Source: Halalkalibacter hemicellulosilyticusJCM 9152 (GTDB lineage: Bacteria > Bacillota > Bacilli > Bacillales > Bacillaceae_D). From it: DNA of 64,000 nt. Of the stretch, positions 17,647-26,441 are shown one piece after another. The stretch covers positions 62,001-126,000 of the forward strand of contig NZ_BAUU01000004.1 in the NCBI RefSeq assembly GCF_000513115.1, read 5' to 3'. The position numbers and the translations under genes were made by a program. Below the pieces are notes generated by a model. The model was not told the DNA's origin, made no database searches, and worked only from the letters and a program-made list of their open reading frames with translations. Numbering within the stretch: position 1 is the stretch's first letter; every line of letters begins with the position of its first letter.

Positions 17647-18537
17647 ATGGTTAAAGGACATCATTTATCATCAAAAATAGCGGATGTTATTCTCATTATC
17701 ATTCTAGTAGCAGTTGCCATAACATGTATACTTCCGTTGTGGTATACATTAGCTCTATCATTTAGTTCTAGCTCTGCTGCATCAGCAGGAGCTGTTACTT
17801 TATGGCCAGTAGATTTTAACTTCAATTCTTACAAACAACTATTGCAAGATGGGCAGTTTTTTAAATCTTTTTGGATATCGATTCAAAGGGTCATACTTGG
17901 TGCTGGATTGAATTTAATTATCGTACCACTAATGGCTTATCCTCTTTCGAAGACAGTCAAAGATTTCAAAGGTCGAAATCTCATTATGTGGACATTGATA
18001 TTTACGATGCTATTTAACGGTGGATTGATTCCCCTATATATTACGATCCAATCGTACGGTTTAATGAATAGTATTTGGGCGTTAGTTCTTGTTGGAGGAG
18101 CTCAAATCATTGTTTTTTATATTATATTAACCATTAACTTTTTTAGAAATTTACCTCCTTCATTGGAGGAAGCAGCATTAGTTGATGGTGCTGGACCGTG
18201 GTATATTTTATTCAAAGTATATATGCCATTATCTGTACCAGTGCTAGCGACTATTTCATTGTTTGGTATCGTCTATCACTGGAATGAGTTTTTATACGGC
18301 TTAATTTTTATGACTAGAGAAGAATTTTACCCTTTGCAAACTTATATCCAACAATTAGTTGTTTCTGTTGATCCGTCTACGATGACCGAGGATCAGTATA
18401 AACGAATGAGTGAATTATCGAATCGAACTTTAGATGCAGCCAAAATATTTATTGCTATGATACCAGTGTTAGTTGTGTATCCGTTCTTGCAAAGGTATTT
18501 CATACATGGTATTACATTAGGGTCAGTAAAAGAGTAG
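17647..18537 (+). CDS. Sugar ABC importer permease 2 (LplC/YtcP-like)
   Basis: 296 residues, six predicted helices, with the EAA loop LEEAALVDGAGPWYILFKVY (about residues 177-196) and the common C-terminal RYFIHGITLGSVKE found in this permease group. The AAAGGAGGTGCTGTT ribosome binding site is strong. It sits between permease 1 and the YesL-like gene with short gaps, in one operon. Confidence 0.9.
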   Translation: MVKGHHLSSKIADVILIIILVAVAITCILPLWYTLALSFSSSSAASAGAVTLWPVDFNFNSYKQLLQDGQFFKSFWISIQRVILGAGLNLIIVPLMAYPLSKTVKDFKGRNLIMWTLIFTMLFNGGLIPLYITIQSYGLMNSIWALVLVGGAQIIVFYIILTINFFRNLPPSLEEAALVDGAGPWYILFKVYMPLSVPVLATISLFGIVYHWNEFLYGLIFMTREEFYPLQTYIQQLVVSVDPSTMTEDQYKRMSELSNRTLDAAKIFIAMIPVLVVYPFLQRYFIHGITLGSVKE

Positions 18538-18547
18538 GAGCCATAGT

Positions 18548-19177
18548 ATGGCAATGGAGAGAATTTATTATTTTGCTGAGTCTATCATCCGACTAGTTTA
18601 TGTTAATTTGCTTGCTATTGTATTTAGTTTACTAGGGTTCATTGTAGTTGGTTTTTTTCCTGCCATCGTCGCAACCTTTTATATCATCAAAAAATGGTTA
18701 ACGGGTTTTAACGACATACACATCACAAAACATTTTTGGAAAATTTTCAAAAAAGAATTAATACGAAGTAATCTATTAGGCTGGTTATTAACAGTAATTG
18801 GGGTATTGCTATATATTAATATGAGTATTGCGGAAGTGATTGGTCATTCAATCGTTCAATATAGTTATTACCCTATTGTAACAGTATTTAGTGTTTTTAT
18901 TTGTCTCTGCTTGTTTGTTATGCCCATATATGTTTATTATCGTGTATCCATTTTCGCAACAATTAAGAATGCATGTATATTGTTAGTCGTGCATCCATTA
19001 AATACGCTATTTATGCTAGTAGCTACTGTTTTATTTGTTCTATTCATTCGAATCATACCAGGTTTCTTTCCTGTCATTGGAATTAGTGGATTTGCTATGA
19101 TTATTATGTGGTTTAGTCTGAGAACATTTGCAAGAGTTGATCATATGCAGAAGGGAGAGAATAAAGGGGTGAATTAG
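18548..19177 (+). CDS. YesL-like DUF624 membrane protein
   Basis: 209 residues with five or so hydrophobic helices; from memory it fits the DUF624/YesL family, almost always encoded with LplABC-type importers and YesMN regulators. Its role is unknown; an accessory to the importer is often assumed. The start ATG at 18548 follows TAGGAGCCATAGT, ten bases after the permease stop. Last gene of the importer operon, followed by a terminator. Confidence 0.85.
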   Translation: MAMERIYYFAESIIRLVYVNLLAIVFSLLGFIVVGFFPAIVATFYIIKKWLTGFNDIHITKHFWKIFKKELIRSNLLGWLLTVIGVLLYINMSIAEVIGHSIVQYSYYPIVTVFSVFICLCLFVMPIYVYYRVSIFATIKNACILLVVHPLNTLFMLVATVLFVLFIRIIPGFFPVIGISGFAMIIMWFSLRTFARVDHMQKGENKGVN

Positions 19178-19230
19178 ACGTATTTCTGAAACGGAATGGA
19201 AGTGTCGAAACAGAGATTACTAAATGGTCA

Positions 19231-19263
19231 AAGAGTTCATTCCCTGAATGAGCTCTTTTTTTA
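19231..19263 (+). terminator. Terminator after the importer operon
   Basis: AAGAGTTCATTC/GAATGAGCTCTT stem with a 3-base loop, then seven T. Confidence 0.85.
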
Positions 19264-19395
19264 CGGTCAGCTAAATACTTAGCTTCCTCATCTATTTCTC
19301 TTTTGAGCACGGTGAAGTGTTTTTTGTCTTTCTCTACTTTACTATTTGGAAATTCTTTAGATTGAGAGGGTAAATCTATAGTTTTTAAAATGTAA

Positions 19396-19418
19396 TGTAT
19401 GCGTTTACATTCTATAAT
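19396..19418 (+). promoter_or_regulatory. cre site overlapping the xylanase promoter
   Basis: TGTATGCGTTTACA at 19396-19409 matches the CcpA site at all but one defined position, and a perfect TATAAT lies at 19413-19418. The cre would occupy the -35/-10 spacer, so glucose repression of the xylanase is expected. A convincing -35 is not visible. Confidence 0.6.
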
Positions 19419-19428
19419 TTACAAATAG

Positions 19429-19438
19429 AGGGGGTGGT
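19429..19438 (+). promoter_or_regulatory. Orphan Shine-Dalgarno-like tract in the xylanase leader
   Basis: AGGGGGTGGT lies about 11 bases downstream of the TATAAT, close to the expected 5' end of the mRNA, and about 112 bases before the xylanase start codon. Only an 8-codon frame (19445-19471) follows. The position recalls 5' mRNA-stabilising Shine-Dalgarno elements (STAB-SD) known from Bacillus cry genes. Confidence 0.4.
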
Positions 19439-19550
19439 TGTAAGATGATTCAAAAAATTGATACTTCATAAATCATGTATGAGAGGACATCATTTTGGAA
19501 GTAGTTTGTAGGTAAGTAGTGCTATAAAAATATTAGGAGGGTAATGTATT

Positions 19551-20180
19551 ATGAAGATGAATAAGAAATCCTTAACTGTATTTATTGTAGCTATATTGAG
19601 TCTGTGTATGATTGCATCCCCCGTAAGTGCGAACACGTATTGGCAAAATTGGACCGATGGTGGTGGAACGGTAAACGCTGTTAATGGGTCTGGTGGTAAT
19701 TACAGTGTCAACTGGACAAATACAGGTAATTTTGTCGTCGGTAAAGGTTGGGAAATAGGCTCGCACAATCGGGTTATTAATTATAACGCTGGTTTGTGGC
19801 AGCCGTCCGGTAATGCGTATTTAACGCTTTATGGATGGACAAGAAACTCTTTGATCGAGTATTACGTTGTAGATAGCTGGGGAACATATCGACCTACTGG
19901 TACACACCGCGGTACGGTGTTTAGTGATGGAGCGACATATGACCTCTATACGACGATGCGATATAATGCGCCTTCCATTGACGGAACACAAACGTTCCAG
20001 CAGTTCTGGAGCGTGAGACAGTCGAAGAGACCGACGGGGAACAACGTTAGTATTACATTTAACAACCACTTTAACGCTTGGAATAATGCAGGAATGCGCC
20101 TAGGAAGTAATTGGTCTTACCAAGTATTAGCTACAGAGGGCTATCAAAGTAGTGGAAGCTCTAATGTAACAGTGTGGTAA
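19551..20180 (+). CDS. xynA: Secreted GH11 endo-1,4-beta-xylanase
   Basis: 209 residues: signal peptide (cleavage expected after SPVSA, residue 27) and a single GH11 beta-jelly-roll catalytic domain. It cuts internal beta-1,4 bonds of xylan outside the cell. The two catalytic glutamates are visible: nucleophile Glu103 in [11 protein letters not shown] and acid/base Glu196 in [10 protein letters not shown]. The residue next to the acid/base in the fold is Asn ([11 protein letters not shown]), the form seen in neutral-to-alkaline GH11 enzymes rather than the Asp of acidic ones. AGGAGGGTAATG precedes the ATG. It lies just after an oligosaccharide importer and has its own cre-controlled promoter. 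Confidence 0.95.
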   Translation: MKMNKKSLTVFIVAILSLCMIASPVSANTYWQNWTDGGGTVNAVNGSGGNYSVNWTNTGNFVVGKGWEIGSHNRVINYNAGLWQPSGNAYLTLYGWTRNSLIEYYVVDSWGTYRPTGTHRGTVFSDGATYDLYTTMRYNAPSIDGTQTFQQFWSVRQSKRPTGNNVSITFNNHFNAWNNAGMRLGSNWSYQVLATEGYQSSGSSNVTVW

Positions 20181-20615
20181 ATGAAGTGTAAACAGTAAAA
20201 CTGACGGGAATCAGATTCATAAAAGAAAGACAGCTTTTGGTCGTTGATTGCTATGGCAAATAGGTTCTACAGCCAGCCGTTTCATTTCACCAAAAGATAC
20301 TTACCTATTTACTACTTCATTCTATCTTGCGATTGAGGATAACCTTTATTAATCATGGGATTGCGAGCATTCTGAATCATGACTAACTTTATTACTATTG
20401 ATACTAGACTAAGAGACAATAGGATGGTCTCTTTCCTCTAGCCATAACCGTCAGTATGGTGTGATTCGCTTCGCAAGACGAATGGCAAGATTCGGCGATA
20501 GTAGAGGTGAGTTATAGATCATTGTGGCCTATAGCTTGCCCTATTCGTTTAGCGAAGGTGCAAGAAGTCATTCAAACAAGGGTAGTATTCCCTTGTTTAT
20601 AAAGGAGATATATGA
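20181..20615 (+). other. Intergenic gap with two stem-loops
   Basis: No gene seen. A 7-bp stem AAGAGAC/GTCTCTT at 20411-20433 is followed by TCC. A perfect 9-bp hairpin AAACAAGGG/CCCTTGTTT at 20574-20598 ends only 3 bases before the AAAGGAG ribosome binding site of the next gene, where it could hinder or regulate translation or end read-through transcription. Confidence 0.5.
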
Positions 20616-21485
20616 ATGAGAAAGCTACTTATGATCCTGATCTTACTAGCGATGTTCGTTGCGGCTAGTGCTTGTTCGCCAGAGGAGTCTGCCACCAATG
20701 AAAGTCTAGATCAGGATGATCGTTTTGTATTCGTTGAAGGTGGCTCCTTTGTGTATGAGGACTCTAATTTTTATGGTTCAGATGTGATCATAGACGATTT
20801 TTACATCGGCAAATATGAGGTAACTCAAGCAGAATGGATTGAGATAATGGGAAGTAATCCCTCGTATTTTGAAGGAGATAACTTGCCTGTAGAAATGGTT
20901 AGTTGGTATGACGCGATTGAGTATTGTAATGCCAGAAGTATGGATGAAGGTTTAGTGCCTTATTACAATATTGACAAGGATAAGAAAGATCCGAACAATG
21001 AGAGTGAACATGATCATGTCAAATGGATTGTTACGATTAATGAGGGAGCGAATGGTTACCGGTTGCCGACAGAAGCAGAGTGGGAATATGCGGCAAGTGG
21101 AGGTCAGTTGAGTGCCGGTTACACATACAGTGGAAGTGATGAAGTCGATGAGGTAGCCTGGTATTGGCGAAATGCCGGAGACCAATATTTAAGAGGAGAC
21201 TGGAACTGGCCGATTATTGAAAATAACCAAACTAGAACACATGATGCCGGAAGCAAAGAGCCTAATGAGCTAGGGCTATTCGATATGTCTGGTAACGTAA
21301 GGGAATGGTGCTGGGATTGGTATGGGGACGACGTGAATCATGAAAGCAATAGTGGTTCCTATCGTGTAGTCAGAGGGGGCGGTTGGATCGGTGATGTGAG
21401 CAGTAGCGAAATATCGTTTCGCGGTCAGTTCGAGGCAAGTGGGAGTGGTCCGGACCAAGGCTTTCGTGTCGTTCGAAGTAAGTGA
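20616..21485 (+). CDS. Lipoprotein of the SUMF1/formylglycine-generating-enzyme-like family
   Basis: 289 residues: signal peptide with lipobox ASAC (Cys20) and a FGE-sulfatase (SUMF1/EgtB/PvdO) domain from about residue 35 to the end. Family hallmarks are visible: GKYEVTQAEW, LPTEAEWEYAA, DMSGNVREWCWDWY and YRVVRGGGW near the end. In genuine formylglycine-generating enzymes the C-terminal segment carries two catalytic Cys; here it reads GWIGDVSSSEISFRG with none, so sulfatase activation is unlikely. The lipid anchor puts it on the outer face of the membrane. Many bacterial members of this fold have no assigned role. It has its own terminator (21528-21612) and probably its own transcript. Confidence 0.85.
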   Translation: MRKLLMILILLAMFVAASACSPEESATNESLDQDDRFVFVEGGSFVYEDSNFYGSDVIIDDFYIGKYEVTQAEWIEIMGSNPSYFEGDNLPVEMVSWYDAIEYCNARSMDEGLVPYYNIDKDKKDPNNESEHDHVKWIVTINEGANGYRLPTEAEWEYAASGGQLSAGYTYSGSDEVDEVAWYWRNAGDQYLRGDWNWPIIENNQTRTHDAGSKEPNELGLFDMSGNVREWCWDWYGDDVNHESNSGSYRVVRGGGWIGDVSSSEISFRGQFEASGSGPDQGFRVVRSK

Positions 21486-21527
21486 GAAAGGAACGTGCTC
21501 GAAAAGGAAACGGACATGCTATAGTTG

Positions 21528-21612
21528 AAAAAGAGAAGGTTATAAGAGGAAATGAACCTTGTTTGTGCGTGACCAAGGTTCGTGATCTTCTTGGAAGCCC
21601 TTCTCTTTTTTT
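21528..21612 (+). terminator. Two-tier terminator after the FGE-like gene
   Basis: Outer perfect 12-bp stem AAAAAGAGAAGG (21528-21539) with CCTTCTCTTTTT (21599-21610) running into more T, and an inner perfect 8-bp hairpin GAACCTTG/CAAGGTTC (21554-21581). Confidence 0.8.
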
Positions 21613-21711
21613 ATTTCTAGTCTTAGGCTTACACACATTTTTTGCTGTACAAGTTGATAGACGAATGACTAGTGAATACGATGGATTGGAAACCACTGAA
21701 GGAGTGATCGT

Positions 21712-22155
21712 GTGTATACTAATCATGAACAACAACGATGGACATGGCCGAATGAGTATGGGCAGATACCTACTTATTCTATGTCGGATCAAAGATTCTT
21801 CATTCCTGGCTTTCCTCAAGGGGGAGGACAAATGGGACCACCACCGGGATTTCCAAGCTCAACGCCTTCACCAGCTCCACCTAGTCAAGGCCAACAAGGT
21901 GGACCACCGACATCGCCACCACCGTCATTTGTTCCTACACAAGCGCAGCAACCAGAAACGTTTGCGGTTGATTCAGGCAGCATTAGAAGATGTCTGTTTA
22001 GGTTCACGTATGTATGGCTAAGAGGTGCTCAGCAATTCTGGTTCTTTCCGATTTTTGTTGGACCACGATCTGTTTCAGGATATCGTTGGACTGGGTTTAG
22101 ATGGGTCTATTTCGGAGTGAGCTTACGACAAATTCAATCGTTTACGTGTGTGTAA
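21712..22155 (+). CDS. Proline/glycine-rich protein with aromatic C-terminal domain, unknown function
   Basis: 147 residues from a GTG at 21712 preceded by GAAGGAGTGATC. Residues about 30-80 are rich in Pro, Gly, Ser and Gln (runs such as GPPPGFPSSTPSPAPPSQ), a flexible linker-like stretch. The last 60 residues form a compact aromatic and Arg-rich block (RRCLFRFTYVWLRGAQQFWFF region) that looks conserved and folded. No signal peptide or clear membrane helix. I do not recognise a defined family; Bacillus spore-surface or cell-surface proteins often have this composition. A terminator at 22169 supports it as a gene. Confidence 0.65.
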   Translation: MYTNHEQQRWTWPNEYGQIPTYSMSDQRFFIPGFPQGGGQMGPPPGFPSSTPSPAPPSQGQQGGPPTSPPPSFVPTQAQQPETFAVDSGSIRRCLFRFTYVWLRGAQQFWFFPIFVGPRSVSGYRWTGFRWVYFGVSLRQIQSFTCV

Positions 22156-22168
22156 GAGGGAGCATAGA

Positions 22169-22207
22169 AGGGCACTGGAAAGTTGATTTATACTTTTTCA
22201 GTGCCCT
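22169..22207 (+). terminator. Terminator hairpin (GGGCACTG family)
   Basis: AGGGCACTG...CAGTGCCCT with inner AAAGT/ACTTT, 13 bases after the stop codon, followed by TTG. Member of the CTGAAAAAGT hairpin family. Confidence 0.7.
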
Positions 22208-22245
22208 TTGAGATTGAGGGAAGCCTTTTGTGAGAAAAGAGTGGT

Positions 22246-22550
22246 CCCTCATTCTGTTAAAAAATGAAAATAGTCGCGTTAAAGGCTAAAATGTAATCTT
22301 CATTGAAGAATCGTTTTTCTATCGCACATCATACGATAGTTGCTATAAGTGCTTCAAAAGCAGAATCAAATGGAATCCTTATTCCACTAAAAGGAGAAAA
22401 TAGTCGCTTTCCTTGCCTAGTTGTAATCTTGGTTCCGCTAATTGATTGATAAGAGTCCAATTTGATGTGGGAATGCCGAAATAGCGGAACGAGAAACCGT
22501 TCCGATGAGAAAAAGGGAATTCTAGTGAAAATAGAGGAATGAGTGGACCG
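22246..22550. repeat. Cluster of CTCATTCC-type intergenic repeats
   Basis: The gap 22208-22841 holds no gene I can support. Copies or decayed copies of the repeat lie at 22246-22258 (CCCTCATTCTGTT), 22372-22389 (TCCTTATTCCACTA), 22480-22496 (AAATAGCGGAACGAG) and 22528-22550 (AAAATAGAGGAATGAG), again with forward copies first and inverted copies after. A 12-codon hydrophobic frame at 22766-22804 is too short to call. Confidence 0.55.
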
Positions 22551-22841
22551 TTTCCATACTGTCCTATAGGCTCAACTCCGACCTACGCCTCCGTTTGTCC
22601 AGAAACTCCAGAGCTGTACCTCTCCGTATTAACGTAGCGAGTTCTTCTGAAAGGCTAAGCCCTTGTACTGGCCACCACAGCGTAATGAAGAAAAAGCGGA
22701 AGCATCTGTCATAAGTAGAGATATGTGCTACAATGTACTTAAAGGTAAAATATGGGGTTTTTCATATGGGATGGATAATCGCTATTGTTTTGGGAGTTAT
22801 ATAATTAGCGAGCCGTTAAAAGTTAACATGGAGGGGTTTAA

Positions 22842-23303
22842 TTGGAGACCGAAATCAAGTTTAGAATGGCTAACGAAAAGGATTTAGACCGTATTGTGGC
22901 AATGCTTGCTGATGACGTTTTAGGAAGTAAGCGTGAGCGTTATGAAAATCCACTTCCTCATAGTTACATGAAAGCGTTTGAGGCTATTACATCTGACCCT
23001 AATAACGAATTAATAGTAGCTTGTGACGGAAATGAAGTCGTTGGGGTTCAACAAATTACGTTTACCCCTTATATCACACATCAAGGTGGATGGAGAGCTA
23101 CTATCGAAGGAGTAAGGACGTCAGCTTCGGTAAGGGGAAAGGGTGTAGGTACTGAGCTTATAAAATGGGCAATTCAACGTGCAGAAGAACGTGGTTGTCA
23201 TTTAGTACAGTTGACAACTGATAAGAAAAGGCCAGATGCATTAAGGTTTTATGAACGATTAGGCTTTAAAGCAACGCATGAGGGTCTGAAGCTAAAACTA
23301 TAA
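22842..23303 (+). CDS. GNAT-family N-acetyltransferase
   Basis: 153 residues. The acetyl-CoA binding motif is clear in the second half: VRTSASVRGKGVGTELIKWA, then the terminal ALRFYERLGFKATHEGLKL typical of GNAT enzymes. It starts at a TTG (22842) six bases after GGAGGGG. The acceptor substrate cannot be predicted. First of several small transferases in a row on the same strand, each with its own ribosome binding site. Confidence 0.85.
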   Translation: METEIKFRMANEKDLDRIVAMLADDVLGSKRERYENPLPHSYMKAFEAITSDPNNELIVACDGNEVVGVQQITFTPYITHQGGWRATIEGVRTSASVRGKGVGTELIKWAIQRAEERGCHLVQLTTDKKRPDALRFYERLGFKATHEGLKLKL

Positions 23304-23356
23304 TCACTTCTTTATTGAATAATGAGGAAGGAAGTTTAAAAATAAAGGGGCGTAAT

Positions 23357-23551
23357 GTGCTTAAGAAGAATATACAATTCGCTTTAATACTTTTGGCTGT
23401 CCTTACAATGAAGGATGTATTTTTGGATGAAAACATCCAATGGGGTGGGAATTTTATATTTGTTGCTGTCACATTTTTATTGTATTCTTTATGGGGTTGG
23501 TCAAATACACCTTATGAATGGAATAAAAATAAAAGTAACGATAGCCGATGA
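23357..23551 (+). CDS. Small two-helix membrane protein, unknown
   Basis: About 64 residues from a GTG at 23357 with AAAGGGG five bases upstream; a TTG at 23315 gives a 78-residue alternative. Two hydrophobic segments are seen (IQFALILLAVLTMKDVF and NFIFVAVTFLLYSLWGW), followed by a charged tail. A terminator lies 25 bases downstream. No family recognised. Confidence 0.5.
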   Translation: MLKKNIQFALILLAVLTMKDVFLDENIQWGGNFIFVAVTFLLYSLWGWSNTPYEWNKNKSNDSR

Positions 23552-23575
23552 AGTTGTTGTCTTATTAAACTTGGT

Positions 23576-23604
23576 AGCGTTTCTTGTATTAGAAACGCTT
23601 TTTG
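23576..23604 (+). terminator. Terminator
   Basis: AGCGTTTC/GAAACGCT 8-bp stem followed by TTTTTG. Confidence 0.8.
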
Positions 23605-23704
23605 TCTGTAAATAAAAAGGAAATGAATGTTAAAATGAAGAAGTAGTTGGGTGTAATAAATAAAGAGATAAACTAAAAAAATTAATGCTAATTAAGGAGA
23701 ATAC

Positions 23705-24157
23705 ATGAATATTAGAAAACTTAATAAGGGTGAAAAACCGCCAATGGAATTGTTATTGCTGGCTGATCCTTCAAGAGAGATTGTGGAGGATTATATTAAG
23801 AGGGGGGAATGTTACATAGCTGAAATCGAGCAGCGTGTAATCGGTGTTTATGTGTTACTTCCGACAAGACCAGAAACAGTTGAGCTTGTGAATGTTGCAG
23901 TCGTAGAAGAACAACATGGTCAAGGTATTGGCAAACGATTGGTCATGGATGCCATTAAGGTAGCTAGGTTAGCAGGCTACAAAACCGTTGAAATAGGAAC
24001 TGGAAATTCAAGCATAGGACAGCTGGCTCTTTATCAAAAATGTGGTTTTAGAATAGTTGGAGTTGGTATAGACTTTTTTGTTAAGCATTACGAAGATGAG
24101 ATTGTTGAAAATGGAATTCAGTGTAGGGATATGATTCGTTTGTCTCAAGATTTATAG
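23705..24157 (+). CDS. yvbK: GNAT acetyltransferase, YvbK-like
   Basis: 150 residues, closely resembling Bacillus YvbK from memory: KPPMELLLLADPS, RGECYIAEIEQ, ELVNVAVVEEQHGQGIGKRL (acetyl-CoA site), GTGNSSIGQLALYQKCGFR and the end NGIQCRDMIRLSQDL. Start ATG at 23705 after AAGGAGAATAC. YvbK-type proteins are uncharacterised acetyltransferases. Followed by a long-looped stem (24156-24231). Confidence 0.85.
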   Translation: MNIRKLNKGEKPPMELLLLADPSREIVEDYIKRGECYIAEIEQRVIGVYVLLPTRPETVELVNVAVVEEQHGQGIGKRLVMDAIKVARLAGYKTVEIGTGNSSIGQLALYQKCGFRIVGVGIDFFVKHYEDEIVENGIQCRDMIRLSQDL

Positions 24158-24231
24158 GTTAGCCAGGTGAATGGTCATTGCTGCTGAATCATATAGGAGG
24201 GGACAATTGTGCTCACACATTTGGCTAACCT
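24156..24231 (+). other. 10-bp inverted repeat with long loop after yvbK
   Basis: AGGTTAGCCA and TGGCTAACCT pair perfectly across a 56-base loop; TTTG follows. Possible weak terminator. The left arm begins inside the stop region of the acetyltransferase gene. Confidence 0.4.
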
Positions 24232-24328
24232 TTGAGGCTCAGTTATAGTATTCTCAACATTGTAAGGAAAAAAGGTATGATCTGAGCAATATAGAAATAA
24301 ATTAGTCCAATTCAAGGGGGGATATGGA

Positions 24329-24784
24329 TTGAAATTTATTTTTTTAGACTTTGATGTAATCAAAGGAGAAGAAATTGATTTACATTTGATCAAAACAGTA
24401 CCAGGAAACAAGGATAAGAATTGGGTGCCCGCTTATCATTTTAATATAACATTGAGTGATTCATTTAAACCTATTGGAAACATAGATATTAGAATTGGAT
24501 ATAACGACAATTTATATTATGGTGGTCATATTGGCTATTCCGTTCATGAGGCAAATAGAGGCAATCACTATGCTGCAAAAGCTGTCTTGCTTTTAAGGGA
24601 AGTGGCATATGCTCATGAAATGGAAAAATTGTTCATTACGTGTAATCCAGATAACATCGCTTCAAGAAAAACATGTGAGTATGTCGGAGCTAACCTTTTA
24701 AAAATCGTTGATGTCCCAGAAGACAATGATATGTATCAGCGAGGAGAAAAGGAAAAATGTATATATGAATGGATCTGTACTTAA
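24329..24784 (+). CDS. GNAT-family acetyltransferase (RimJ/RimL-like)
   Basis: 151 residues. GNIDIRIGYNDNLYYGGHIG and the V-H-E-A-N-R-G-N-H-Y-A-A-K motif around residue 72-84 replace the usual RGxGxG/A, then CNPDNIASRKTCEYVGA completes the GNAT pattern of the RimJ/RimL type. Start is TTG at 24329, eight bases after GGGGGG. Substrate unknown. Thirty-seven bases before the HD-domain gene. Confidence 0.8.
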   Translation: MKFIFLDFDVIKGEEIDLHLIKTVPGNKDKNWVPAYHFNITLSDSFKPIGNIDIRIGYNDNLYYGGHIGYSVHEANRGNHYAAKAVLLLREVAYAHEMEKLFITCNPDNIASRKTCEYVGANLLKIVDVPEDNDMYQRGEKEKCIYEWICT

Positions 24785-24821
24785 AGAAAGAACAGACCTT
24801 AATAGATGAAGGAGACTATTC

Positions 24822-25799
24822 ATGGTTGTTAATGACGAAATTTACGGTGAGTTTGTAGTAGATAAAGTGCTAGAAGAGTTAATTTTATGTGAGCCTGTTC
24901 AAAGGTTAAAGGGAATTCACCAAGGGGGCGCAAGTTACTTAGTGAACGAGAAATGGAATGTAACACGTTTTGATCATTCGATTGGTGTCATGCTGCTCAT
25001 TCGTAAGCTTGGTGGCTCATTAGAAGAGCAAATTGCTGGGCTATTGCATGATGTTTCCCACACCGCTTTTTCTCATGTTATTGATTTCGTTTTTGAAAAT
25101 AAAGAGGAGGATTATCATGAGAAGATATATAGCTCTGTTGTGACAAACTCGGAAATTCCAGTCATTTTAACTAAGTATGGTTATAGCTTTGAGGACATTC
25201 TATTTGATGATTCTAAGTGGACATTGTTAGAACAGCCTGCACCTGAATTATGTGCGGATCGGGTAGACTATACACTTCGGGATATGTATGTTTATGGATA
25301 TATTTCGTTAGAAGAAGTCAATCGTTTTTTACATAATCTAATCGTTTACGAAGGGAACATGTATCTGCAAAGCATTGAGGTAGCTGAATGGTTTGTCAGA
25401 ACGTATTATAAAGAAGTCATTGATTTTTTTATGGACCCGTTGAACATATATGGTTATGATAGGTTGGCTAAGATTCTGAAGCTATCATTAGAAAAGAAAA
25501 TATTAAACCTTAATGATTTCCTCGGTAAGGATGATGAATTAATAGATAAAATAAAATCATCAGAAGATCAGCAGTTGCTTAGTTTGTTCAAAAAGCTCAA
25601 TCCAACTGTGCAAGTAAAAGAAGATAGAGTTGACTATGATTTGCATAGGAAAAATAAACTTCGCCTCATTGATCCATCCATAGTTAAGGATGGCGAATTA
25701 ATACGAGCATCGGAATTATCAGAAACAATAAGAATGATGGGGCATACAGCATATGAGAAAGCGACAAGAGGGATGTATGTAAAAATAGTAGATAACTAA
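24822..25799 (+). CDS. HD-domain metal-dependent phosphohydrolase
   Basis: 325 residues. The HD signature is complete: His in TRFDHSIGV, the His-Asp pair in LLHDVSHTAFSH, and the later Asp in ADRVDYTLRDM. Such proteins are metal-dependent phosphohydrolases that act on nucleotides or related phosphates; the overall pattern resembles small dGTPase/SAMHD1-like proteins without the extra domains. Start ATG at 24822 after GAAGGAGACTATTC. Substrate not predictable here. Confidence 0.85.
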   Translation: MVVNDEIYGEFVVDKVLEELILCEPVQRLKGIHQGGASYLVNEKWNVTRFDHSIGVMLLIRKLGGSLEEQIAGLLHDVSHTAFSHVIDFVFENKEEDYHEKIYSSVVTNSEIPVILTKYGYSFEDILFDDSKWTLLEQPAPELCADRVDYTLRDMYVYGYISLEEVNRFLHNLIVYEGNMYLQSIEVAEWFVRTYYKEVIDFFMDPLNIYGYDRLAKILKLSLEKKILNLNDFLGKDDELIDKIKSSEDQQLLSLFKKLNPTVQVKEDRVDYDLHRKNKLRLIDPSIVKDGELIRASELSETIRMMGHTAYEKATRGMYVKIVDN

Positions 25800-25877
25800 G
25801 GTTAGTAAAGAAGTATTCCCTGTTCTTCTTTCTATAATCATTTTGCCGTTTTTATATCAACTTGTAGGAGGGGCTAT

Positions 25878-26441
25878 ATGGAAGCATTAAAAACTGAAAG
25901 GTTAATTTTAAGAGAATGGAAAGAAACTGACAGCCAAGACTTATATGAATATGCTAAAAGTGAATTAGTAGGTCCTAATGCTGGATGGAAACCGCATCAC
26001 AATGAAGAAGAAAGCAAAGAAATTATTAAAATGTTTATAAGAAGTAGTGATACGTATGCTGTTGTTTTAAAGGCAGAAAATAAAGTGATTGGTAGTATAG
26101 GGCTTCATGATAGAAAGCCAGACGATAGTCTTGTCGAATTAAAGCAAAAGGAAATAGGATATGTGCTACACCCTGAATATTGGGGAAGAGGGATTATTCC
26201 AGAAGCAGTAAATCGTGTAATTACATATGGTTTTAATAAACTAAATTTAGATTTAATTTGGTGTGGTCATTTTAACTTTAATCAAAACTCAAAAAGAGTA
26301 AGCGAAAAATGTGGGTTTACATACAGATTTCAAAAAAAAGAAAAGTTAAAGTTGTTAGGTAATAAGGATGTTACAACTCTATATTATTGTATGTTTAAAT
26401 CTAATTATATTGAGGATAACGAATCATTTAATAAATACTAA
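25878..26441 (+). CDS. GNAT-family acetyltransferase (RimJ/RimL-like)
   Basis: 187 residues. Opens with ALKTERLILREWKETDSQDL, the characteristic start of RimJ/RimL-type N-acetyltransferases; acetyl-CoA site GYVLHPEYWGRGIIPEAV; then NFNQNSKRVSEKCGF. TAGGAGGGGCTAT precedes the ATG. Could modify a small molecule or a protein N-terminus. 26442-26605 after it holds no supportable gene. Confidence 0.85.
   Translation: MEALKTERLILREWKETDSQDLYEYAKSELVGPNAGWKPHHNEEESKEIIKMFIRSSDTYAVVLKAENKVIGSIGLHDRKPDDSLVELKQKEIGYVLHPEYWGRGIIPEAVNRVITYGFNKLNLDLIWCGHFNFNQNSKRVSEKCGFTYRFQKKEKLKLLGNKDVTTLYYCMFKSNYIEDNESFNKY

Noticed and set aside
21482-22021. 179-codon frame overlapping the FGE-like terminator and proline-rich gene
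   Set aside because: Covers a two-tier terminator and is out of frame with the better supported gene at 21712; protein looks random and has no ribosome binding site.
22766-22804. 12-codon hydrophobic frame MGWIIAIVLGVI
   Set aside because: Too short, no clear ribosome binding site; may be the stub of a lost membrane protein gene but cannot be shown.
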